64,000 nucleotides of DNA from Sphingomonas sp. PAMC 26621 (GCF_000251145.1 NZ_AIDW01000019.1:1-64000), one strand, 5' to 3'. Counted from the first letter of the stretch, positions 49,492-58,773 are shown. The notes: generated by a model from the letters alone, not told the origin. Numbers and translations are program-made.

Positions 49492-51500
49492 GCGAAAGGT
49501 CCCTTGTCGGACAGGGCGGTAACGGCGTCGAGCGACGGTGGCGCGTCGGCATGGCCGTGCAGCGTGCCGTCGTCATGGCCGGATTGATCGGTGGTCAGTT
49601 GCTGGTTGTCGGCCGGGAGCAGCTCGCCCTCGGCGGGGAGATGGCCGTCAATCGCGTCCTCGATCTCCGAGATGAGGAACGGCTGGCCCGACACCTTGTT
49701 GAGCGGCTTGGCGTCGACCAGGAACTGGTCGCGCAGCACCGTCTTGAGCTGCCCGGTGTTCATTTCCGGAACGACGATCGTGTCGTAACCCTTCAGCAGA
49801 TCACCAAGATTTGCAGGCATCGGCCAAATGTGACGGATGTGGATGTGTGCGACGTCACGGCCCTTGGCACGTGCACGGCGGACCGCCTGGTGGATCGGCC
49901 CGAAGGTCGAACCCCAGCCGACGATCGCGAGCTTCCCCGAGGTCTCACCGAGCTCGACGGTCTGGTCGGGCACCGCGATGTTCGCGACCTTATCGCGGCG
50001 AATTTCGGTCATCTTCTGGTGGTTTTCGGCACCATAATCGATGTTGCCGGTGCCGATCGCCTTCTCGATCCCGCCGATGCGGTGGAGCAGGCCGGGCGTG
50101 CCGGGCTTGACCCACGGACGCTTGAGGTTCTCGTCGCGCGCATATGGCAGGAAGCCGCCTTCGGGCACTTCTTCCAGATACTCGACCGGGAACGGCGCAT
50201 AGGTCGACATGTCGGGGACGAGCCACGGCTCGGCGGCATTGGCGATGTAACCGTCGGTCAGCAGCATCACCGGGGTCATGTACTGAACCGCGATCCGCAC
50301 CGCCTCGATCGCGACGTCGAAGCAATCCGACGGCGAACGCGCGGCGAGGACAGGCATCGGCGCATCGCCGTTACGGCCATAGACCGCCTGATACAGATCC
50401 GACTGCTCGGTCTTGGTCGGCAGGCCGGTCGAAGGGCCGCCACGCTGTGAATTGACGATGACGAGCGGCAGCTCGGTCATGATCGCGAGACCCATCGCCT
50501 CGCCCTTGAGCGCGATGCCCGGGCCCGACGACGAGGTGACGCCAAGCTGCCCGGCATAGGATGCGCCGATCGCCGAAGCGATCGCCGCGATCTCGTCCTC
50601 CGCCTGGAAGGTGGTGACGCCATATTCCTTGAGGCGCGACAGGAAGTGGAGGATCGCCGAGGCGGGCGTGATCGGATAGCCGCCGAAGAACATCGGAACA
50701 TCGGCAAGCTGGACGCCCGCGACCAGCCCAAGCGAGATCGACTCAGCACCGGTGACGGTGCGGTACAGACCGGGCGCGGTCGGTGCGACGCCGATGTGAT
50801 GCTGCTTCATCGGGCCCGCCAGCTCGGCGGTCTCGCCGTAGGCGTGGCCTGCGTTCAAAGCAGCGATGTTTGCCTCGGCCAGCACGGGGGCCTTGGCGAA
50901 CTTGGTCTTGAGCCAGTCGACGATCGGCGCGCGGTCACGGTCGAACATCCAGAGCGCGAGCCCCAGCGTCCACATATTCTTGCAGCGCAGCGCTTCCTTG
51001 TTGCCAAGGCCGAACGGCTTCACGGCATCGAGCGTCAGCTGCGAGATGTTGAAGCTGAGCAGCTGCCACTTGGCGAGGCTGCCGTCGGTCAGCGGGTTGG
51101 CGGCGTATTTCGCCTTGGCGAGGTTGCGTTCGCCGAACTCGCCTTCGTCCGCGATGATCAGGCCACCAGCCTTGAGCGCGGGCGCGTTCACCTTGAGTGC
51201 CGCCGGGTTCATCGCGATCAGCACGTCGGGTGCATCGCCCGCGGTTTCGATCGCGGTCGAGCCGAAGTTGATCTGGAACGCGGACACGCCGAACAGCGTG
51301 CCTTGCGGCGCGCGGATCTCGGCGGGGAAATCCGGGAAGGTCGCCAGATCGTTGCCCGACAGCGCGGTCGACAGCGTGAACTGCCCCCCGGTGAGCTGCA
51401 TGCCATCGCCCGAGTCGCCGGCGAACCGGACGACGACGGACTCTGCGGTGGGGTGGGCGGAGGCTTCTTGGGGGGTAACTTCGTGCGCGGCGGTCGCCAT
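49488..51500 (-). CDS. korA: 2-oxoacid:ferredoxin oxidoreductase alpha subunit (gamma-alpha fusion)
   Basis: 670 residues: an N-terminal gamma domain (VVRFAGDSGDGMQLTGG, ~24-40) fused to the alpha pyrimidine-binding domain (FQAEDEIAAIASAIGASYAG, ~300; SSSGPGIALKGEAMGLA). The fused gamma-alpha two-subunit form matches the oxygen-tolerant 2-oxoglutarate:ferredoxin oxidoreductases of aerobic bacteria. First gene of the pair. 2-oxoglutarate rather than pyruvate is inferred from the fused architecture. Confidence 0.9.
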   Translation of the reverse strand: MATAAHEVTPQEASAHPTAESVVVRFAGDSGDGMQLTGGQFTLSTALSGNDLATFPDFPAEIRAPQGTLFGVSAFQINFGSTAIETAGDAPDVLIAMNPAALKVNAPALKAGGLIIADEGEFGERNLAKAKYAANPLTDGSLAKWQLLSFNISQLTLDAVKPFGLGNKEALRCKNMWTLGLALWMFDRDRAPIVDWLKTKFAKAPVLAEANIAALNAGHAYGETAELAGPMKQHHIGVAPTAPGLYRTVTGAESISLGLVAGVQLADVPMFFGGYPITPASAILHFLSRLKEYGVTTFQAEDEIAAIASAIGASYAGQLGVTSSSGPGIALKGEAMGLAIMTELPLVIVNSQRGGPSTGLPTKTEQSDLYQAVYGRNGDAPMPVLAARSPSDCFDVAIEAVRIAVQYMTPVMLLTDGYIANAAEPWLVPDMSTYAPFPVEYLEEVPEGGFLPYARDENLKRPWVKPGTPGLLHRIGGIEKAIGTGNIDYGAENHQKMTEIRRDKVANIAVPDQTVELGETSGKLAIVGWGSTFGPIHQAVRRARAKGRDVAHIHIRHIWPMPANLGDLLKGYDTIVVPEMNTGQLKTVLRDQFLVDAKPLNKVSGQPFLISEIEDAIDGHLPAEGELLPADNQQLTTDQSGHDDGTLHGHADAPPSLDAVTALSDKGPFA

Positions 51501-51602
51501 CAGCGTCTTGTCCTACGGGTAATCGTTGTCATGCCCTTATGCCTCGAACGGCGCAGGGCCAAGGTAGTTTCAATAAGGGGCGGTGCAACCGCTGCTTTCC
51601 GG

Positions 51603-52505
51603 TCACCCGGCAGCAGCGAAGGCCGCGCCGAGCGTCAGGATCGCCCGCACATGCCGTTCGGCAAGCGCGACCGTGTCTGCGCCATAGCCGCCACCGACCG
51701 TACTCGCCAGCGGAATGCCCCGATCGATCGCCAGGCGCGCGACGAGATTCTCGCGCGCGACCAGTCCTTCGTCGGTCAGTGCGAGCCGCCCGAGCCGGTC
51801 GTTCGCGAGCGGGTCGATCCCGGCCTGGTAGAGAATGATCTGCGGTCGAACCTCGTCGAGCATCGGCCCCAGCGTCGACTCGAGCGTCGCGAGATAGTCC
51901 GCGTCGCCGGTTGCATCGGGCAGGCCGACATCGAGCGTCGAGCGCGCCTTGCGAACCGGGAAATTCTTTTCGGCATGGATCGAATAGGTCGCGATCTGGG
52001 GATAGCCGGCGGTCAGCGCGGCGGTGCCGTCGCCCTGATGGACGTCGCAATCGACCACCAGCACGCGCAGGCCGTCTTCCTCCGCAAGCCGAACCGCCGC
52101 GATCGCGAGATCGTTGAAGACGCAATAGCCCGCCCCCGTCGCCGCCAGCGCGTGATGGCTGCCGCCTGCGGTATTGGCAGCGAACCCCCGCTCCAGCGCC
52201 ATCTTGCCGGCAAGCCATGTGCCGCCGGGCACCACCGCCGCGCGCGCCGCGACCGACTCGGTCACCGCGAAACCGATGCGTCGCTCCTTCTCGCGGGGGA
52301 CACGTGCCTCGAGCACCTCTGCTACATAATCGGCGTCATGCACCGCTTCGAGCCAATGGAGCGGCATTGCGTCCGGCACATGCCACGCGACCCCTGCCCC
52401 TTCCGCCTCGAGACGATTGCGGATCGCCGCATTCTTGCTGAGCTGGCGGGGGTTGTTCGCCTGTCCCGAAGCGACATAGGCGGGGTGATGGACGACCGCG
52501 ATCAT
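51603..52505 (-). CDS. Histone deacetylase-family protein (acetoin utilization/HDAC-like)
   Basis: 300 residues with the class II/IV HDAC zinc site: VVDCDVHQGDGTA (Asp and His, ~160-172), GGSHHALA (charge-relay His, ~127-131), GIDPLANDRLG (second Asp, ~235), and a catalytic GGGYG at the C-terminus. Bacterial members deacetylate polyamines, acetoin-pathway enzymes or small amides. Divergent from the esterase gene over 48 bp. Confidence 0.88.
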   Translation of the reverse strand: MIAVVHHPAYVASGQANNPRQLSKNAAIRNRLEAEGAGVAWHVPDAMPLHWLEAVHDADYVAEVLEARVPREKERRIGFAVTESVAARAAVVPGGTWLAGKMALERGFAANTAGGSHHALAATGAGYCVFNDLAIAAVRLAEEDGLRVLVVDCDVHQGDGTAALTAGYPQIATYSIHAEKNFPVRKARSTLDVGLPDATGDADYLATLESTLGPMLDEVRPQIILYQAGIDPLANDRLGRLALTDEGLVARENLVARLAIDRGIPLASTVGGGYGADTVALAERHVRAILTLGAAFAAAG

Positions 52506-52553
52506 CCTGCCTAGGTAGGTGCGAGACTGGCAGAGACCAATGGAGAGCGCCGC

Positions 52554-53555
52554 ATGACCGACAGCAGCACCCCGCCCGAGACCCCTACCCCCTATGTTCG
52601 CGCGGACGTCGCGGGCTTCCTCGCATTCCTAAACAACCTCCCCGGCCCCCGCACGCACGAGATGGAGCCCCCCGTCGCGCGCGCTGCCTATGCAGCGATG
52701 AAGGACATCGCCGATCCGCCGGTCGGCGAGCTCGGGTTGATCAGGGATATTGCGATTCCGGGTCCGGCGGGCACGATCCCCGCGCGGCTGTTCGACGTGC
52801 AGGCGGACCGCGTACCCGGGCCGCTCGTGCTGTTCTATCACGGGGGCGGGTTCGTGATCGGCGACCTCGACACACATGCGAGCTTCTGCGCCGAGATTTC
52901 GCGCGCGCTCGATCTTCCCGTGCTCGCGGTGGATTACCGGCTCGCGCCCGAACAGCCCTGGCCCGCCGCGCCCGACGATTGCGAGGCAGCGGCGCGCTGG
53001 GCGGCAAGCGGACCGGCCGAACTGGGGCGCGGCGTCACTGCGCTGGTGCCGTGCGGCGACAGCGCGGGGGGCAACCTCGCGATCGTCGTCACCGCAGCGT
53101 TGCGGGACGAGCCTGCGGCGGTGCCCGTGATCGCGCATTTGCCCTTCTACCCCGCGACCGATACGAGCAAGCCGTACCCATCCTACGACCAGTTCGCCGA
53201 GGGCTATTTGCTCACCCGCGCGACGATGGAATGGTTCAACGTCGCCTATCAGGCCGAGGCCGAGCATGTCCGCGCCTCGCCGCTTTTGGGTGGCCTGGCC
53301 GGGATGCCCCCCGCCGTCGTGGTCACCGCAAGCCTCGATCCGATCCGCGATCAGGGCCGGGCCTATGCCGCCGCGCTGGCGGAAGCTGGCGTCGCGGTCG
53401 TGTTCCGCGAAGCCGTCGGCAACATCCACGGCTTCGTCACGCTGCGCAAGGCGATCCCGTCGTCGGCGGGCGACGTCGCCGGGGCGCTCGTTGCGGCCAA
53501 GGCGCTGATCGCCGAGGCTGAGGCGCAGCGCGTGATGGCACAGGCAGCGGCATGA
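52554..53555 (+). CDS. HSL-family alpha/beta hydrolase (carboxylesterase)
   Basis: 333 residues with hormone-sensitive-lipase group motifs: oxyanion HGGGFVIGD (~99-107), nucleophile GDSAGGN (~165), acid/base SLDPIRDQG with the final NIHGF histidine (~290). No signal peptide, so a cytoplasmic esterase for short acyl esters. GGAGAG precedes the ATG. ATGA overlap links it to rppH. Confidence 0.88.
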   Translation: MTDSSTPPETPTPYVRADVAGFLAFLNNLPGPRTHEMEPPVARAAYAAMKDIADPPVGELGLIRDIAIPGPAGTIPARLFDVQADRVPGPLVLFYHGGGFVIGDLDTHASFCAEISRALDLPVLAVDYRLAPEQPWPAAPDDCEAAARWAASGPAELGRGVTALVPCGDSAGGNLAIVVTAALRDEPAAVPVIAHLPFYPATDTSKPYPSYDQFAEGYLLTRATMEWFNVAYQAEAEHVRASPLLGGLAGMPPAVVVTASLDPIRDQGRAYAAALAEAGVAVVFREAVGNIHGFVTLRKAIPSSAGDVAGALVAAKALIAEAEAQRVMAQAAA

Positions 53556-54031
53556 CCGATCCGACGACGCTGCCCTATCGTCCCTGTGCCGGGCTGATGA
53601 TCCTGAACGCCGAAGGGAAGGTCTTCGTTGGCCAGCGGATCGATACCAAGGTCGAGGCGTGGCAGATGCCGCAGGGCGGGATCGACGACGGCGAGGATGC
53701 CGAAACCGCTGCTTTGCGCGAGTTGCGCGAGGAGACTGGGATCACGCCCGACAAGGTCGATCTGATTGCCGTATCTCCGCAGGAACTGTTCTACGATCTG
53801 CCCGAAGACCTCGTCGGACGTGTCTGGAAGGGCAAGTGGCGCGGCCAGCGGCAGCGGTGGTTTCTGTATCGGTTCAAGGGCCTGGACAGCGATATCGACA
53901 TTGCTACCGAACATGAGGAGTTCAAGGAATGGGCGTGGGTCGACCCCGCGACCCTTCCTGAGATCATCGTCCCGTTCAAGGCGCCGCTCTACCGCGAGGT
54001 CCTCGCCGTGTTTGCAGACCATCTCGGCTGA
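53552..54031 (+). CDS. rppH: RNA pyrophosphohydrolase
   Basis: 159 residues. Nudix box GGIDDGEDAETAALRELREE (~42-61) with the RppH-type N-terminus PYRPCAGLMILN and WQMPQGG. It removes pyrophosphate from the 5' end of mRNAs, starting decay (the alphaproteobacterial NudH/RppH group also cleaves dinucleoside polyphosphates). Starts in a 4-bp overlap with the esterase gene. Confidence 0.93.
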   Translation: MTDPTTLPYRPCAGLMILNAEGKVFVGQRIDTKVEAWQMPQGGIDDGEDAETAALRELREETGITPDKVDLIAVSPQELFYDLPEDLVGRVWKGKWRGQRQRWFLYRFKGLDSDIDIATEHEEFKEWAWVDPATLPEIIVPFKAPLYREVLAVFADHLG

Positions 54032-54095
54032 GGTGGTAAATCGTTTCCGTCGCAACGGACTGGAGCCGATCGCAAACCCAAGCTAGGCTGCTTCG

Positions 54096-55304
54096 ATGAG
54101 GGGATTAAACGAACACGAAAGCGCAGCGATCGCGGTCGCGCGCGCGCAGCCGATGCTGCGGCAGGTCGAGCAATGGTCGGCGGTCAATTCGGGAACACGC
54201 AATCTTGCCGGATTGTCCGAGGTTGCGGACATGCTGGGTGCGGCATTCGGTGCGCTTCCAGGGAAAGTCGTTTTGATTGAAGGGGATACGGCCGAGAGTG
54301 TAGGCTCTGACGGAAGTGTCGCGATCCTGAATCATGGTCGCCATCTGCATCTGAGCGTTCGCCCGGAAGCGCCCGTGCAACTGCTGCTGACCGGCCATAT
54401 GGACACCGTCTATCCGGTCGACCACGCGTTCCAGACGCTGACGATGCGCGACGACGGGACGCTCAACGGCCCCGGCGTCGCAGACATGAAGGGTGGCCTT
54501 GCGGTAATGCTCGCCGCGCTGGTCGCAGTAGAGACGAGCTCGCTCGCGGCGCGGATCGGCTATGACGTCGTCATCAATTCCGACGAGGAAACCGGCTCCT
54601 TCTCCTCCTCTGCGCTGATCCGCCGGATGGCGCAGGGCAAGATCGCCGCGCTCACCTACGAACCCGCGCTCCCCGACGGCACGCTCGCGGGCGCACGCGG
54701 GGGCACCGGCAACTTCTCGATCGTCGTCACCGGGCGCAGCGCGCACGCCGGGCGCAACCCGGAGGATGGCCGCAACGCGATCGTCGCCGCCGCCGATCTC
54801 GCGGTCCGCCTCCACGCGGCGCGCGGGGATGGGCTCGCGGTCAATCCGGCGCGCATCGAGGGTGGCGGCCCGAACAACGTCGTTCCCGACCACGCCGTCC
54901 TCCGCATCAACTTCCGCCCCGCGGATCACGCCGCGATCGCGCGCGCGCAGGCGTTGCTCAACGCCACGATCGCGGAAGTGGCGGCGCATCATGACGTCAC
55001 CATCGCGCTCCACGGCAGCTTCAACCGCCCGCCCAAGCCGATTGACGCGGGCGCGGCTCGCCTGTTCGAGCTGGTGAAAACGTGCGGCGCGGATCTCGGC
55101 CTCGCCATCGGCTGGCGCGCGACCGGCGGGGTGTGCGACGGCAACACCATCGCCGCCTGTGGCATCCCCGTGGTCGACACGATGGGCGCACGCGGCGGCG
55201 CGATCCATTCCCCGGACGAATATCTGATCGTCGAGTCCCTCCCCGAGCGTGCGGCGCTGTCCGCGCTCGCCATCTTGCGTATCGCCGAAAAGGGCCAGTT
55301 GTGA
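54096..55304 (+). CDS. M20-family hydrolase (glutamate carboxypeptidase-like)
   Basis: 402 residues. M20 zinc-peptidase motifs: LLTGHMDTVYP (~107), GVADMKGG (~130), NSDEETGSFSS (~158), and a dimerisation domain in the middle. Members cleave N-acyl or gamma-glutamyl amino acids. Its stop overlaps the astA GTG start, so it heads the astAB operon; it might replace AstE by cleaving succinylglutamate or generate arginine from conjugates. That role is inference. Confidence 0.85.
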   Translation: MRGLNEHESAAIAVARAQPMLRQVEQWSAVNSGTRNLAGLSEVADMLGAAFGALPGKVVLIEGDTAESVGSDGSVAILNHGRHLHLSVRPEAPVQLLLTGHMDTVYPVDHAFQTLTMRDDGTLNGPGVADMKGGLAVMLAALVAVETSSLAARIGYDVVINSDEETGSFSSSALIRRMAQGKIAALTYEPALPDGTLAGARGGTGNFSIVVTGRSAHAGRNPEDGRNAIVAAADLAVRLHAARGDGLAVNPARIEGGGPNNVVPDHAVLRINFRPADHAAIARAQALLNATIAEVAAHHDVTIALHGSFNRPPKPIDAGAARLFELVKTCGADLGLAIGWRATGGVCDGNTIAACGIPVVDTMGARGGAIHSPDEYLIVESLPERAALSALAILRIAEKGQL

Positions 55305-56317
55305 CCTACCGTATCCGCGCCGCGCGCGACTCCGACCTCAAGCCGCTATACGAAATGGCGAAGCTGACCGGCGGCGGCTTCACCAATCTTCCGCCTGACC
55401 GGACCGCGCTGACCGCAAAACTCGAACGCAGCGCCGCCGCCTTCGCGCGCGACGACGATACCAAGGCGGACGATCTGTTCGTGCTGGTATTGGAGAACAC
55501 CGAGACCGGCGAGGTCCGCGGCACCTGCCAGATCTTCACGCATGTCGGACAGAGCTACCCGTTCTACAGCTATCGGCTGGGCACGCTGACGCAGCATTCG
55601 AAGGAACTCGGCCGGACGTTCCGCGCCGACATGCTCGGGCTGACGACCGATCTCGAAGGGTGCAGCGAAGTCGGCGGGCTGTTCCTCCATCCGGGCGAAC
55701 GCGCGGGCGGGCTGGGGCTGTTGCTCGCGCGCAGCCGCTATCTGTTCATCGCCAAGCATCGCGCGCGCTTTGCCGACCGCGTTCTGGCGGAACTCCGCGG
55801 GATCATCGACGAAGCGGGCGGCTCGCCATTCTGGGACGGGCTCGCGGGCCGCTTCTTCGGGATGAATTTCCAGGACGCCGACCAGTTCAATGCGGTGCAG
55901 GGCCACCAGTTCATCGCCGACCTGTTCCCCAAACACCCGATCTACACCGCGATGCTCCCCGAAACCGCGCGCGCGGTGATCGGCCTGCCGCACCCGTCGG
56001 GCCGGGCCGCGATGAGAATGCTGGAAAACGAAGGGTTTGCGTATGAGAATTACGTCGACATCTTCGATGGAGGCCCGACGATGATCGCCAAGACCGACGC
56101 GGTCCGCACGATCCGCGACGTCCAGACCTCCACCGTGGTCGCGACCGATTTCGACGGCGGCGACCAGGCGCTGATCGCGAGCGGACGGCTGGCCGACTTC
56201 CGCTGCGTCTATGGCGACGTGCGCGCGTGCACCGGCGGGGTGGTGATCTCCCCGACCGTCGCGCGCGCGCTCGAGATCATCGAGGATGCCACCATCTGCC
56301 ATGTCCCGAGGGTGTGA
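55301..56317 (+). CDS. astA: Arginine N-succinyltransferase
   Basis: 338 residues, GTG start overlapping the M20 stop. Characteristic AstA stretches: RAARDSDLKPLYEMAKLTGG, EVGGLFLHP, GMNFQDADQFN, LPHPSGRAAMRMLENEGF. It succinylates arginine to begin the ammonia-producing AST pathway of arginine breakdown. TGATG overlap with astB. Confidence 0.93.
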   Translation: MTYRIRAARDSDLKPLYEMAKLTGGGFTNLPPDRTALTAKLERSAAAFARDDDTKADDLFVLVLENTETGEVRGTCQIFTHVGQSYPFYSYRLGTLTQHSKELGRTFRADMLGLTTDLEGCSEVGGLFLHPGERAGGLGLLLARSRYLFIAKHRARFADRVLAELRGIIDEAGGSPFWDGLAGRFFGMNFQDADQFNAVQGHQFIADLFPKHPIYTAMLPETARAVIGLPHPSGRAAMRMLENEGFAYENYVDIFDGGPTMIAKTDAVRTIRDVQTSTVVATDFDGGDQALIASGRLADFRCVYGDVRACTGGVVISPTVARALEIIEDATICHVPRV

Positions 56318-57582
56318 TGCCAATCGAAATCAACTTCGACGGAATCGTCGGGCCGAGCCATAATTTCGCAGGCCTCAGCCCGGGCAACCTCGCCGCGACG
56401 CAGAATGCCGGGACGACGTCCTGGCCGCGCCATGCCGCGCTTGAGGGGATCGCCAAGATGCGCGCCAATCTCGCGCTTGGGCTGACGCAGGGGATCCTGC
56501 TCCCGCACGACCGGCCCAACCGGCGCTGGCTCGCGTCGCTGTCGACCGATTATGCCAGCGCGCCGCCATTGCTGCGCGCACAGGCAATGTCCGCCTCGGC
56601 GATGTGGGCGGCGAATGCGGCGACGGTCTCGCCCGGCACCGACACCGCCGACGGGCGCTGCCACTTCACGCCCGCGAACCTGCTGACGATGCCACACCGC
56701 AGCCATGAGGCGCACGAGACAGCGCGGCAGCTTGCGATCGCCTTTGCCGACCCGGCGCATTTCGCGCATCACGCGCCGATCCCCGCGCCGTTCGGCGACG
56801 AGGGGGCGGCGAACCACATGCGGCTTGCGCGAAGCCACGGTGAGCCCGGGGTCGAACTGTTCGTCTACGGCAAGTCGGGCGGGGCCTTTCCCGCACGCCA
56901 GTCGCGCGTGGCAAGCGCGGCGGTCGCGCGTGCGCATGAGCTCGACCCCGCGCGAACGCTGTTCCTCGCGCAGTCGCCGGATGCGATTGCGGCGGGGGCG
57001 TTCCACAATGATGTCGTCGCGGTCGCGAACGAACAGGTGCTGTTCGTCCACGAACATGCGCTCGCCGATCGCAACGCCGCTTACGCCGAGATCCGGCAGG
57101 CGGCACCGTGGGTCGAGATCGTCGAGGTACCCGCCGACGCCGTATCGCTGGCGGACGCGGTTTCCTCCTATCTGTTCAACGCGCAACTGGTCACGCCACC
57201 CGATGGCGTCATGACGTTGATCGTTCCAGTCGAAGCCGCCGGGCATCCGCGCGTGGCGGCATGGCTGGAGACGATGCTCGCCGGGAACGGGCCGATCCGC
57301 CGGGTCGAGACCGTCGACGTGCGACAGTCGATGGCGAACGGCGGGGGTCCGGCGTGCCTGCGGTTGCGGGTGGTCGCCGATCCGAAGACGATCGATCCGC
57401 GGTTCCTGGTCGACGCGGCGAAGCTCGATTCGATCGCGGCGGTCGTGTCCGAGCACTGGCCGGAAACGATCGTCCCGGATCAGATCGTCGGCACGTCTCC
57501 CGATCTGGCGTTGGTTCAGACGGTTTCCAGCGCGCGCGCGGCGTTGCTGCGGGTGCTGGCGCTCGAGGGCGTGCTCGACTGA
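56317..57582 (+). CDS. astB: N-succinylarginine dihydrolase
   Basis: 421 residues. AstB-type start INFDGIVGPSHNFAGLSPGN; catalytic His in FHNDVVAVANEQ and catalytic Cys in NGGGPACLRLRV near 355. It converts succinylarginine to succinylornithine, CO2 and ammonia (second AST step). Start ATG 56317 overlaps astA. astC, astD and astE are not in the window. A 12-bp-stem hairpin follows the stop by 1 bp. Confidence 0.94.
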   Translation: MPIEINFDGIVGPSHNFAGLSPGNLAATQNAGTTSWPRHAALEGIAKMRANLALGLTQGILLPHDRPNRRWLASLSTDYASAPPLLRAQAMSASAMWAANAATVSPGTDTADGRCHFTPANLLTMPHRSHEAHETARQLAIAFADPAHFAHHAPIPAPFGDEGAANHMRLARSHGEPGVELFVYGKSGGAFPARQSRVASAAVARAHELDPARTLFLAQSPDAIAAGAFHNDVVAVANEQVLFVHEHALADRNAAYAEIRQAAPWVEIVEVPADAVSLADAVSSYLFNAQLVTPPDGVMTLIVPVEAAGHPRVAAWLETMLAGNGPIRRVETVDVRQSMANGGGPACLRLRVVADPKTIDPRFLVDAAKLDSIAAVVSEHWPETIVPDQIVGTSPDLALVQTVSSARAALLRVLALEGVLD

Positions 57583-57583
57583 A

Positions 57584-57629
57584 GCTGTCGCGTTAAGTTA
57601 CAGGTAACCATCTCCGGTAACGCGACAGC
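57584..57629 (+). terminator. Long hairpin directly after astB
   Basis: Perfect 12-bp stem GCTGTCGCGTTA / TAACGCGACAGC around a 22-nt loop that itself contains GTTAC/GGTAAC pairing. It begins one base after the astB stop. There is no U-tract, so it may be a terminator, an mRNA 3'-end stabiliser, or a palindromic operator for the small gene at 57672. Confidence 0.5.
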
Positions 57630-57671
57630 GCGCGAAACCGCCATTGGCCCGGCGCTTGCTACCAAAGGCGT

Positions 57672-57887
57672 ATGTGGACCAAATTCAGCAGCCTGTTCGT
57701 CATCAAGAACAAGTTCGAAGCCTTTGGCGTGATCTACGCGCTCGCGGTCGGCGCGGTCGAGCGCGGCGCGCATTACCTCGAGCAATATCCGGGGTTCGGC
57801 GGATATCTGCTCTTCGCGGTCTGCCCGATCGCGGTGTTCATGGCCGGCGCGCGTATTCTGGATTCGGTGGAACGCGACGCGGGGTGA
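57672..57887 (+). CDS. Small membrane protein, unknown function
   Basis: 71 residues: short amphipathic N-terminus (WTKFSSLFVIKNKFEAFGV), then two hydrophobic stretches (VIYALAVGAVERGAHYL and GYLLFAVCPIAVFMAGARIL) ending in a charged tail (DSVERDAG). No family is recognised. Coding-like codon use and position between the astB hairpin and the tRNA terminator support a real gene, but no clear ribosome site is seen. Confidence 0.65.
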   Translation: MWTKFSSLFVIKNKFEAFGVIYALAVGAVERGAHYLEQYPGFGGYLLFAVCPIAVFMAGARILDSVERDAG

Positions 57888-57967
57888 CACGGGCGTGCGG
57901 GGATCGCGCGCTGTAAAGCCGACGACTCCGGCGACCCCAAAACCGCGGGCGTACGGTGTCCAGACGC

Positions 57968-57997
57968 AAGAAAGGCCGGAACATTGCTGTTCCGGCC
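57968..57997 (-). terminator. Rho-independent terminator of tRNA-Arg
   Basis: On the minus strand a 10-bp stem GGCCGGAACA / TGTTCCGGCC with loop GCAA is followed by TTTCTT. It lies 26 bp past the CCA end of the tRNA and is the clearest intrinsic terminator in the window. Confidence 0.85.
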
Positions 57998-58023
57998 CTT
58001 GCCCGCCGTGCGGCGGAAATAGA

Positions 58024-58100
58024 TGGTGCACCCAGAGCGATTCGAACGCCCGACCCTCAGATTCGTAGTCTGATGCTCTATCCAGCTGAGCTATGGGTGC
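58024..58100 (-). tRNA. tRNA-Arg (anticodon ACG)
   Basis: 77 nt on the minus strand including an encoded CCA. Acceptor stem GCACCCA / TGGGTGC, D-loop AGCTCAGCTGGATAGAGC, anticodon stem-loop CAGACTACGAATCTG with anticodon ACG (A34 likely edited to inosine by TadA), and T-loop GTTCGAATC. Reads CGU/CGC/CGA arginine codons. Confidence 0.97.
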
Positions 58101-58112
58101 CTGGAGAGGCGC

Positions 58113-58141
58113 TGTTAGCCGCGACATTTCGGGGGCGCAAG
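58113..58141 (-). promoter_or_regulatory. Promoter of tRNA-Arg
   Basis: On the minus strand CTTGCG (58136-58141) and CTAACA (58113-58118) are spaced by exactly 17 nt, 12 nt before the tRNA 5' end. This fits alphaproteobacterial housekeeping promoters for stable RNAs. Confidence 0.5.
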
Positions 58142-58223
58142 CGCTTTTCCAAAAAAAGTCACAAAGTTCGACGGTGCCGTCGCACGTTGCGCCCGCCCGG
58201 CCATCGGCATAGAGCAAGCGCAA

Positions 58224-58736
58224 ATGACCTATCGTTCAGCGCCCAGCCATCTTCTCTTCCTTTCGCTCTTTCTGGCGGGCGGCTGCGCGGCACCGCGGGC
58301 AGCGACCTTCCCGTCGCTCCTGCCCCGTCCGATCGAATCGCGCAGCGATGCCGAGCCGGTCGCGCCCGTGACGATCGTCGAGCCCGACCCGGCGACCGAT
58401 GCGACGCTGGTCGACCTGCAGAAGACGATCGATACCGCGGGCACGACTTTCGATGCCGCCGCCGACACTGCCGACCGGCTCGCCAGGGCGGCGCACGGGG
58501 ATGCGGTCGGCAGCGATCGCTGGATCACGGCGCAGACCGAGCTGGGGCAACTCGACGGGCTGCGCGCGACGACCTCGTCGGCGATCACCGATCTCGACGA
58601 GCTTGCGCTGACGCGCGCCGCGAGCGGCAAGCCGGACTATCCGGCGATCGCAACGCTGCGCCAGACCGCACAGGCCATGCTCGACTCGCAGGCGGCACGG
58701 ATCCAGACCATCCAGGCGCGCCTCACGCCGGCCTGA
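58224..58736 (+). CDS. Lipoprotein of unknown function
   Basis: 170 residues. Lipobox AGGC (~18-21) after a hydrophobic leader (LLFLSLFLAG), then a mostly helical Ala/Asp/Thr-rich domain (DLQKTIDTAGTTFDAAADTA). Function unknown. Its last ~90 bp are copied in degenerate form downstream (58861-58932) as part of a duplicated segment with a repeat hairpin. Confidence 0.72.
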   Translation: MTYRSAPSHLLFLSLFLAGGCAAPRAATFPSLLPRPIESRSDAEPVAPVTIVEPDPATDATLVDLQKTIDTAGTTFDAAADTADRLARAAHGDAVGSDRWITAQTELGQLDGLRATTSSAITDLDELALTRAASGKPDYPAIATLRQTAQAMLDSQAARIQTIQARLTPA

Positions 58737-58773
58737 GCGGACTCAAGCACCACGAGGTCGTCAACAAAACGGT

